From: Actinomycetota bacterium
GTDB taxonomy: Bacteria > Cyanobacteriota > Vampirovibrionia > Obscuribacterales > Obscuribacteraceae
Reading direction: 5' to 3'
Length of the DNA stretch: 8,239 nt
Assembly (NCBI GenBank): GCA_903970355.1
Contig: CAJCIF010000199.1
Span: forward strand, 1 to 8,239
Shown: positions 1 through 4,373 of the stretch, piece by piece
Layout: every line of letters starts with the position of its first letter
How positions within the stretch are numbered: position 1 is the stretch's first letter
Notes under the pieces: generated by a model
What the model was told of the DNA's origin: nothing
Databases searched by the model: none
The model's input: the letters and a program-made list of their open reading frames with translations, nothing else
Position numbers and translations under genes: made by a program

Positions 1-939
1 CAATCTCGCTCCCGCCCCGCCTGCAAGGAGATTTTTGCCTGCTTCTCGAAAGGTGGCAGTGGCCAGGCTCATGGGGTCGAAGGCTTGACCGTTGTACGCC
101 CCTATCAATTGTTTCGTTAACTCGCCGTGGAATCCGCTAATGCCACCTATTACGGTTGCATTGAACATGTTGGCAAAAATGGGACTCTTTTCCAAAATGT
201 TATCGAATTTGCCATTGACCGCTCCGCCAATTCCGTGGGCTCCCCAGGCAACCAGGACGTCGCCTGATACGGCGGGTAAATTTACCAGTTCGCCGCCGAC
301 CCTTTTAAAGCCGGCCGACAAATCCATTTCCCCGGTTTGGGGATTGCGATAGGTGTCCGCATTCAAGGCTGTAGAATCGATCCGATTGGTCCAACCAATG
401 ACGACATTTTTGACGATTGGTGACTGAGACCCGAATAGAGTCTTTTGGGAGCCCAAGCCTTCCATCAGGTATTGTGTTGAATAGCCGCGCGCTGCCCCTA
501 AAAATAGGTCTGCGGCCTTTGCTTGCGCTGAATCTTCGTTATGAACGGAATTGATTGCGGTGAGCCCTGTGGACAGGAGCCTGGCGCGACCGCCCCGCAT
601 AAACAACGGTATTGTGGAAATGACATCGGCGGTAAATGAACCGACATTTTGAGCCGACCAGGTAGACTCTTGGGCCTCCTTGTCTTTTCGAACTGCCTCC
701 TGAACGGAGGCGTCTAATTGTTCTAAACCGCTTTTATCTTGTGCCTTTTGTTTTGCGATCAAATCCTCTTCAATTTTTTGCAGTTTCTTTTCTGTTTCAG
801 AAGGGGCGGCCGCTTTGCCAAAGGTGACAAGATCGGCAAGCCAGGTGGTTTGCCCACGGTGGACTTGATCCGCTTTTAGCTGAGCCTCTACCAGTGAAAG
901 ATCGAGACTGATTTTGTCGCTGCCTTGGGGAGGAGGCAT
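1..939 (-). CDS. Unknown protein, N-terminal 313 residues (3' end beyond window start)
   Basis: I do not recognise the family. The frame is open for 313 codons from ATG 939 to base 1. A TAA lies directly before this ATG in frame, so no longer start is possible, although no good SD precedes it. There is no signal peptide. Residues 1-45 are polar to amphipathic. Residues about 47-95 (PSETEKKLQKIEEDLIAKQK onward) are highly charged and look like a coiled coil. From about residue 100 the protein turns into glycine- and alanine-rich segments (LFLGAARGYS, VLVAWGAHGIGGAVNGKF, GGISGFHGELTKQLIGAYNG), as in large structural or envelope-associated helical proteins. The gene lies downstream of another minus-strand unknown gene but is separated from it by a strong terminator, so it probably has its own promoter. 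Coding status is seen directly; function is unknown. Confidence 0.82.
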   Translation of the reverse strand, partial: MPPPQGSDKISLDLSLVEAQLKADQVHRGQTTWLADLVTFGKAAAPSETEKKLQKIEEDLIAKQKAQDKSGLEQLDASVQEAVRKDKEAQESTWSAQNVGSFTADVISTIPLFMRGGRARLLSTGLTAINSVHNEDSAQAKAADLFLGAARGYSTQYLMEGLGSQKTLFGSQSPIVKNVVIGWTNRIDSTALNADTYRNPQTGEMDLSAGFKRVGGELVNLPAVSGDVLVAWGAHGIGGAVNGKFDNILEKSPIFANMFNATVIGGISGFHGELTKQLIGAYNGQAFDPMSLATATFREAGKNLLAGGAGARL

Positions 940-978
940 TTAAGATACCGCGAAAAACCGGAGGATACATCACTTGCA

Positions 979-1007
979 AATCTACGCTCGGTGAGCTATT
1001 CGGGCAA
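979..1007 (-). promoter_or_regulatory. Weak candidate sigma70-type promoter for the 1-939 gene
   Basis: Reading the minus strand, TTGCCC (1007-1002) and TAGATT (984-979) are separated by exactly 17 bases. Each box matches the consensus at only 4 of 6 positions. It lies downstream of the terminator at 1031-1071 and about 40 bases before ATG 939, where a promoter is needed. This is a weak call based on position and spacing. Confidence 0.22.
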
Positions 1008-1030
1008 TGGTTGATTTCCCATTTATGCAT

Positions 1031-1071
1031 AAAAAATCTCCGGATCTAAGTAGATGCGTCGGAGATTTTTC
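1031..1071 (-). terminator. Rho-independent-type terminator, symmetric (could work both ways)
   Basis: The arms AAAAATCTCCG (1032-1042) and CGGAGATTTTT (1060-1070) are a perfect 11-bp inverted repeat. Read on the minus strand, the stem ends in a T run, as expected for a terminator of the 1102-1845 gene, whose stop lies about 30 bases upstream. The loop contains a second small dyad, ATCTA-AG-TAGAT (1044-1055). Because both arms carry A/T runs, the structure could also stop transcription on the plus strand. Confidence 0.85.
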
Positions 1072-1101
1072 TGTGGGCAATTTTCGTTCAGTTTGGCGGA
1101 G

Positions 1102-1845
1102 TTAGTGCAACTTGAAATTATCGTCTCTTGCGTAGTGATCTTTGACCTTCCTGCCAAGCCAGACAGCTCCAGTCTCCGGATCGAAAGCTAAACGGATACC
1201 GGATGATGCAAGTTCTTTGTTGACACTTCCAAGTACAGATTCCAGATCTTTAGGATCGATCAACTTCAAAATCTCCTCCGCTTTCTTTTCCAGAGCTTGG
1301 ATAGCTACATCTGAAAAACCGAGTTTTTTCAAAGATTCTTCTTCACTCACTATAATTTTTTTCAGATCTTGTACTTTTTGCACGTTTTCTGCACTCACAT
1401 CGCCGCTTACCGGTGCATTTTCGAAAGCAGTTTCGATGCGCCGTTCGAAAGCTCTATCCTTTAAGCGGAGTGATGATCCATGCGTAAGTGATCCGAAACC
1501 AGGAAACCCTAACCCTAGTGTTTCTCTGTCACAACCACAGTCATCCGAAGGAGGAATAATGGGTGGGGATAAACGGTCCATATTTACGTGAGTGGAATTT
1601 TCTGGGAAAGCGTTTGAACCTGGTGCGTTTGCGAGATCGACTTCCGGAAATCCATGACTCTTAAGACTGGTCTTCACTTGTTCGGAAGCATCTGCTGGTG
1701 CGTTTCTTTGTAATTCAAGAGCATGCTCATGTAATTTTGTAGGATCATTTTTGTCCTGTTGTTGCAGGCTGTTTAGATCCTTTTCAAACGCGCTCCAATC
1801 GTGGCGTCTTTCATCTTCAATTGCCCTAGCCAATACGTCTGCCAT
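1102..1845 (-). CDS. Unknown 247-residue soluble protein with central CGC motif
   Basis: I do not recognise this family. ATG 1845 is preceded by CGGAG ten bases upstream, and the gene ends in TAA just before the terminator at 1031-1071. There is no signal peptide or membrane segment, so it is probably cytoplasmic. Three parts can be seen. Residues 1-65 are charged and helical (DERRHDWSAFEKDLNSLQQQ). Residues about 85-125 form a proline/glycine-rich linker (RLSPPIIPPSDDCGCDRETL), with the only cysteines, CGC, at about 103-105. Residues about 150-215 are a lysine/glutamate-rich helical part with coiled-coil character, followed by a short C-terminal beta-like stretch FDPETGAVWLGRKV at about 221-234. 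The DDCGCD motif could bind metal or form a vicinal disulfide, but nothing else supports that. It appears to be transcribed alone. Confidence 0.8.
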   Translation of the reverse strand: MADVLARAIEDERRHDWSAFEKDLNSLQQQDKNDPTKLHEHALELQRNAPADASEQVKTSLKSHGFPEVDLANAPGSNAFPENSTHVNMDRLSPPIIPPSDDCGCDRETLGLGFPGFGSLTHGSSLRLKDRAFERRIETAFENAPVSGDVSAENVQKVQDLKKIIVSEEESLKKLGFSDVAIQALEKKAEEILKLIDPKDLESVLGSVNKELASSGIRLAFDPETGAVWLGRKVKDHYARDDNFKLH

Positions 1846-2197
1846 AGTAAATTAACTCCGTTCAAATTCGGAAAGTTCGAGTAGCCAGGCAAACACTATA
1901 GGAGGAGAGGCGCTTAAAGACGTTGCCGAACTGTTAAAAGAGCTGGGTCTTGCTTTGCGGCTAGCGCCAGCTTTTCCAAATGTTCTATATATTCATCTAT
2001 GCAAGAGCTGCATCTACAAAACTCGACGCGAACTTATCTACAAAAACTCGATGCGAATGGCGATGGTGATACCATTTATGATGCCATCGTTTGGAAGAGA
2101 AGATTCTTGCTGCATAACGAGTGGCGGCGTAAACAAGACGTCAGAGATTGTTGCGTTTTTCGCACCGAATTTGATAGTCGTGAAAAGTTCTAAGATC
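1846..2197. other. About 350-base gap without a convincing gene; possible decayed coding sequence
   Basis: No ORF here combines a normal start, an SD and a recognisable product. Several frames are open by chance or decay. On the plus strand, frame 1862-2467 reads coding-like pieces (GGEALKDVAELLKELGLALR) but has no start codon and runs antisense through the cysteine-rich gene. A 64-codon ORF (1999-2193) contains DANGDGDTIYDA, close to an EF-hand or dockerin calcium loop but out of register by one residue, and it has no SD. On the minus strand, FVDKFASSFVDAALA is followed in the next frame by IDEYIEHLEKLALAAKQDP and a stop at about 1918, which could be a frameshifted gene end. A TATAGT box on the minus strand (1900-1895) could be the -10 of the 1102-1845 gene. 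No reading is preferred. Confidence 0.4.
2012..2057. repeat. Imperfect 24-bp tandem duplication
   Basis: Unit 1 (2012-2032) is ATCTACAAAACTCGACGCGA plus A. Unit 2 (2036-2057) is the same with one extra A in the A run and one C-to-T change. The starts are 24 bases apart. The single-base indel between copies breaks any shared reading frame, which argues that the repeat is not under protein-coding constraint now. Confidence 0.6.
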
Positions 2198-2401
2198 TCA
2201 AAAATAATCGTGTTGTTGCACTGTCTCGTTATGCTCGGCCCTATTGCGAAAATAACAAGGACAGTCTTTTTTGCAACCACATTCACATTGACAAACACCT
2301 GGTCCGCAATAGCAATTGCAATGTCCGAGCACGATCAGATTGTAGAGCCACCATACAGTGCCTGCAAAAACGACGATTCCTGCTCCAACAATGATTTCCA
2401 T
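2198..2401 (-). CDS. Small single-pass membrane protein with cysteine-dense tail
   Basis: This 67-residue product has two clear parts. Residues 2-27 (EIIVGAGIVVFAGTVWWLYN onward) are one membrane segment. Directly after it comes a tail with nine cysteines in about 24 residues, HCNCYCGPGVCQCECGCKKD followed by CPC, mostly spaced C-x-C. It ends in a polar stretch. Tight C-x-C spacing is typical of metal-thiolate binding such as metallothioneins, but no known metallothionein family is recognised. Positive residues after the membrane segment (KK, RNR) suggest the tail is cytoplasmic. The start is uncertain. ATG 2401 has only a weak GGA upstream, and the frame stays open to a TTG at 2476, which would add 25 residues (92 in total) and lie 19 bases from a strong AAGGAGG. 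The gene is solitary. Metal binding is inference. Confidence 0.6.
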   Translation of the reverse strand: MEIIVGAGIVVFAGTVWWLYNLIVLGHCNCYCGPGVCQCECGCKKDCPCYFRNRAEHNETVQQHDYF

Positions 2402-2495
2402 CGATCCATCAAGCAACTCGTGTGTACGAGGGAAATATACCCCTTCGGCTCCAAACTTGAAGGTTAAGACTGCCAAAAGCGGCTCGCGCGGGACG

Positions 2496-2502
2496 CCTCC
2501 TT
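2496..2502 (-). promoter_or_regulatory. Strong SD (AAGGAGG) without a start codon at normal distance
   Basis: The minus strand carries AAGGAGG here, directly after a T6 run. The next in-frame start of the cysteine-rich gene is TTG 2476, 19 bases away, and no ATG, GTG or TTG lies 4-12 bases downstream. It may serve the longer 92-residue form, or be a remnant. It is listed because it bears on which start is used. Confidence 0.35.
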
Positions 2503-2586
2503 AAAAAATCGCTCTAGCGCCCAGGGGGTGCGCCTTTAACAACTTGGAAACGTCTCTCTGGGTTTTCTTTGGTAACCTGCGGTCCA

Positions 2587-2611
2587 TGAGATCAAAGCAA
2601 TCTCAAAGGAG
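2587..2611 (+). promoter_or_regulatory. Stem-loop abutting the SD of the 2618 gene
   Basis: TGAGAT (2587-2592) and ATCTCA (2600-2605) form a perfect 6-bp stem with a 7-base loop. The last stem base is the first A of the SD AAAGGAG (2605-2611), which is six bases from ATG 2618. The SD fixes the start of the gene. A hairpin touching the SD could modulate translation, but six A/T-rich pairs are weak and this may be chance. Confidence 0.35.
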
Positions 2612-2617
2612 CGCTAC

Positions 2618-3004
2618 ATGCAAGTCCTAGTTACTAGACCTAATTCTTCCGGCGCAAGGACCAGAGCAGCGCTGCCCAAAAACATGAATGGCCGCATCTC
2701 AAGACAAAACCTTGTTGCACTTAAGGCATCAACAGACGTGAAAGAAGAACCGAAAGTAGGGGTGATTAGGTTTCTGGAAAACCTTCGGTCCTGCCTAGGT
2801 CTTGTTTTCGCCAGACCCATTGTTCAAAACAAAGCTAGTCTTTGTGCTCAAAGGGGTGGCCACGTCGTAGCCGAAGGGTGCAGCATTTACTCATCCCGCT
2901 GCGCGGAATGCCAGGGACCTATCCATTCGACGGAAGAACTCCGTACACGGATTAATCCCCAAGGTTTTATCGTTAAAAGTAAGTACTGGGTTGACGCTCG
3001 ATAA
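2618..3004 (+). CDS. Unknown 128-residue protein with C-terminal cysteine cluster
   Basis: The family is not recognised. ATG 2618 has a strong SD (AAAGGAG, six bases away), which makes this a credible gene. The first 45 residues are polar and rich in Arg/Lys (RTRAALPKNMNGRISRQN) and probably flexible. Residues about 50-70 (IRFLENLRSCLGLVFARPIV) form an amphipathic to hydrophobic helix. Residues 76-98 carry four cysteines and a histidine in the pattern C76-x11-C88-x6-C95-x2-C98 with H82, ending in CAECQGPI. This resembles a small zinc-binding ribbon, but no family match is claimed. There is no signal peptide. A basic N-terminus plus a cysteine cluster would fit a nucleic-acid-binding protein, but this is speculation. 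The next gene has its own promoter, so this one is probably monocistronic. Confidence 0.72.
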   Translation: MQVLVTRPNSSGARTRAALPKNMNGRISRQNLVALKASTDVKEEPKVGVIRFLENLRSCLGLVFARPIVQNKASLCAQRGGHVVAEGCSIYSSRCAECQGPIHSTEELRTRINPQGFIVKSKYWVDAR

Positions 3005-3011
3005 AGGTCAT

Positions 3012-3049
3012 TAAATATGCTTGACAATGACGAGCATATTTATTATCTT
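3012..3049 (+). promoter_or_regulatory. Sigma70-type promoter with inverted repeat around the -35 box
   Basis: TTGACA (3021-3026, perfect -35) and TATCTT (3044-3049, 4/6 for the -10) are 17 bases apart and about 38 bases before ATG 3087. The -35 lies within the spacer of a perfect 9-bp inverted repeat, TAAATATGC (3012-3020) and GCATATTTA (3034-3042). The arm centres are 22 bases apart, about two helical turns, as is usual for a dimeric DNA-binding regulator. The same hairpin lies eight bases after the stop of the 2618 gene, so a weak terminator role is the alternative; the T run after it is broken. Confidence 0.6.
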
Positions 3050-3086
3050 TCTCTAAGGCGAGTCTTTTAGACTAACAGGGGTAGAA

Positions 3087-3293
3087 ATGGCAGGGTTTGA
3101 TTTCTCAAAAATTGGCGGTGGCGACCAATTGAAATTCGCCGAGACAGCAATGAATTTTGCCTTCCATCTGCAAGGCGATATGTATAGCAAAGCCTGGTTT
3201 GGTGATAACCAAAAGCCTTCCCAAACGCTTGAGCAACAACAAGATACTATTAATCAAGCGCTGCTCAAAAACATTTTTCCTGAAATAACATAA
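3087..3293 (+). CDS. Small unknown soluble protein, 68 residues
   Basis: The family is not recognised. ATG 3087 has AGGGG (3077-3081) five bases upstream, and a good promoter lies in front, so expression is likely. The product (MAGFDFSKIGGGDQLKFAET onward) has no signal peptide, membrane segment or cysteine. It looks helical, with a glutamine-rich stretch TLEQQQDTINQALLKN at about residues 47-62. A short acidic to neutral helical protein under a promoter with an operator-like repeat could be a regulated accessory factor, but nothing identifies its role. The gene converges with the AbiEi-like gene at 3450-4100, and no strong terminator is seen in the 156 bases between them. Confidence 0.68.
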   Translation: MAGFDFSKIGGGDQLKFAETAMNFAFHLQGDMYSKAWFGDNQKPSQTLEQQQDTINQALLKNIFPEIT

Positions 3294-3449
3294 CATCGAT
3301 TTTTTCAAAGACGAAGCTACTACCTCGCTCGTTTGAAGCGTGGTCTCCGTTGTGTTCGACAAAGTAGGCTACCTTTGGTTCAGAACTAGACGCGCCAGAC
3401 TTGCTCGTCTAAATCGTTTTCACTCGTCTTTACCCTGAGATCGATGCCC

Positions 3450-4100
3450 TTAATAACTAGAACGCGAGATTATGCCTTCTAGATTGAAGCCATACGTTTT
3501 ATTGTAAGACGGATGCCAACGACGATGCTTAACTAGGTCGCTCAACCATGCCGGCATCCAACGTATGTTTTTCTGAAAAACAAGGCGATCGTCTCCGCTA
3601 TGTTGCATCCCGTATATGGCATTCTTCAGTAAGTCACCGTCTACGAATTTTTGTCCGAGATACCATAAACTTCTTGCTGTCTCTCCAGCCTTTGTTTTTG
3701 ATAGCTTTCTTTTTCGCGGAGCTGAGTGTTTGAAAGTAATCGTCATATCTCCAATTTTAAATTTGCTGGAATGTCCATCGATATAGAATGTTTTGTTGCA
3801 AACTGGTTCTGCATATCCTCGGCTAAGAGGGTTTATAACTACCAGTGGTGCCCTTACTATTTTTCGCCCAAAGGCACGAGCCTTTGCAGTTGCAATCTCA
3901 AGATCAGAGTATTTTCTCGGAACCAGAGTATCTCTTACGAATACTCCTCGCGCTAATCTTATTATGCGCCCCGACAAAACCAGCCGCGACAGCGCTCTAT
4001 CTACTGCATTTCTTATGCCAAACTGCAAGACATCCCGTGTCGTAAATATCTCTCCTTCTTCCAAAAGCGAAATGAATCTTCGAATCATAGAAATAACCAT
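3450..4100 (-). CDS. AbiEi-like / DUF6088-type winged-helix protein (orphan antitoxin-like)
   Basis: This 216-residue protein starts at ATG 4100, with AGGGAGG (4112-4106) five bases upstream. Residues about 4-55 form a winged-helix region typical of AbiEi-type type IV antitoxins and DUF6088 proteins: FTTRDVLQFGIRNAVDRALS, followed by RLVLSGRIIRLARGVFV. The middle (about 65-100) and the APRKRKLSKTKAGETARSLW segment (about 127-145) also fit my memory of DUF6088 proteins. In known abiE systems, AbiEi is the antitoxin and transcriptional repressor, and the AbiEii nucleotidyltransferase toxin is encoded just downstream. Here no AbiEii-like gene follows; the next gene downstream is convergent and unrelated. 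It is therefore an orphan, either a remnant of a toxin-antitoxin pair or a stand-alone regulator. An inverted repeat upstream (4130-4157) fits self-repression. Family assignment is fairly sure; function as an antitoxin is inferred. Confidence 0.8.
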   Translation of the reverse strand: MVISMIRRFISLLEEGEIFTTRDVLQFGIRNAVDRALSRLVLSGRIIRLARGVFVRDTLVPRKYSDLEIATAKARAFGRKIVRAPLVVINPLSRGYAEPVCNKTFYIDGHSSKFKIGDMTITFKHSAPRKRKLSKTKAGETARSLWYLGQKFVDGDLLKNAIYGMQHSGDDRLVFQKNIRWMPAWLSDLVKHRRWHPSYNKTYGFNLEGIISRSSY

Positions 4101-4129
4101 CCATGCCTCCCTTTTTCTGTTTTCTAAGC

Positions 4130-4157
4130 TGACTGAATTTGGTTCTTATTTCAGTCA
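4130..4157 (-). promoter_or_regulatory. Inverted repeat upstream of the AbiEi-like gene, candidate operator
   Basis: TGACTGAA (4130-4137) and TTCAGTCA (4150-4157) are a perfect 8-bp inverted repeat with a 12-base spacer, centre to centre 20 bases, or two helical turns. It lies 29 bases before ATG 4100 in the promoter region. AbiEi proteins are known to bind inverted repeats in their own promoter. On the minus strand one arm overlaps a TTGACT -35-like box, though no good -10 is found at the right distance. Confidence 0.5.
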
Positions 4158-4277
4158 ACGTACGAAGACGAAAAAAGTTCATCACGAGCGAATGAAGGAA
4201 AGATCTGACTAGCAACGTGGGTTGATATTCGTAGTCTGATAAACCGCTGAAAATCTGATGTCAAGGAGGTTTTCGGA

Positions 4278-4355
4278 TTGTTAGTTGGGCATATTCAATA
4301 TTGTGAGCGCACTGGGCTTTTATGCCAGTGTTGCGCGAATGCTATTGGCGCCTAG
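4278..4355 (+). CDS. Candidate 25-codon leader ORF upstream of the exported protein gene
   Basis: TTG 4278 is preceded by AAGGAGG (4263-4269) at eight bases, the best SD in this intergenic region. The 25-codon frame encodes a short peptide (core YCERTGLLCQCCANAIGA) with four cysteines and ends at TAG 4353-4355. That stop lies eight bases before the SD GAGGTGA of the 463-residue exported protein gene. A hairpin, CACTGG (4310-4315) with CCAGTG (4325-4330), lies inside the ORF. The arrangement could couple or regulate translation of the downstream gene. The strong SD and the position support it; the TTG start and short length weaken it. Confidence 0.38.
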   Translation: MLVGHIQYCERTGLLCQCCANAIGA

Positions 4356-4362
4356 TAGGGCG

Positions 4363-4369
4363 AGGTGAG
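4363..4369 (+). promoter_or_regulatory. SD GAGGTGA deciding the start at GTG 4374
   Basis: GAGGTGA matches seven consecutive positions of the anti-SD complement and is four bases before GTG 4374. It overlaps the alternative in-frame GTG at 4365, which has only AGGG five bases upstream of itself. ATG 4401 has no SD. Confidence 0.5.
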
Positions 4370-4373
4370 TGCT

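Noticed and set aside
797..1030. 77-residue minus-strand ORF overlapping the start of the 1-939 gene
   Set aside because: It lies in a different frame inside a better coding frame, and its ATG sits at the edge of the terminator hairpin. It looks like a shadow ORF.
1142..1591. 149-residue plus-strand ORF
   Set aside because: It is antisense to the 1102-1845 gene, with serine-rich, low-information sequence and no SD.
1999..2193. EF-hand or dockerin-like loop DANGDGDTIYDA in a 64-residue ORF
   Set aside because: The hydrophobic position is shifted by one residue, there is no SD, and the adjacent tandem repeat carries an indel. It is kept only as a note on the gap.
2038..2298. 86-residue minus-strand ORF
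   Set aside because: It overlaps the cysteine-rich tail in another frame and has no SD. The C-x-C regularity favours the other frame.
1955..2467. 170-residue plus-strand ORF
   Set aside because: It begins at a TTG without an SD and runs antisense through the cysteine-rich gene; composition does not look like a protein.
3105..3362. 85-residue minus-strand ORF that might have been the missing toxin partner of the AbiEi-like gene
   Set aside because: It is antisense to the 3087-3293 gene, far too short for a nucleotidyltransferase, and has no catalytic motif.
3387..3411. Stem TAGACG and CGTCTA as a terminator between convergent genes
   Set aside because: The stem is only 6 bp with a 13-base loop and a short interrupted T tract; too weak to call.
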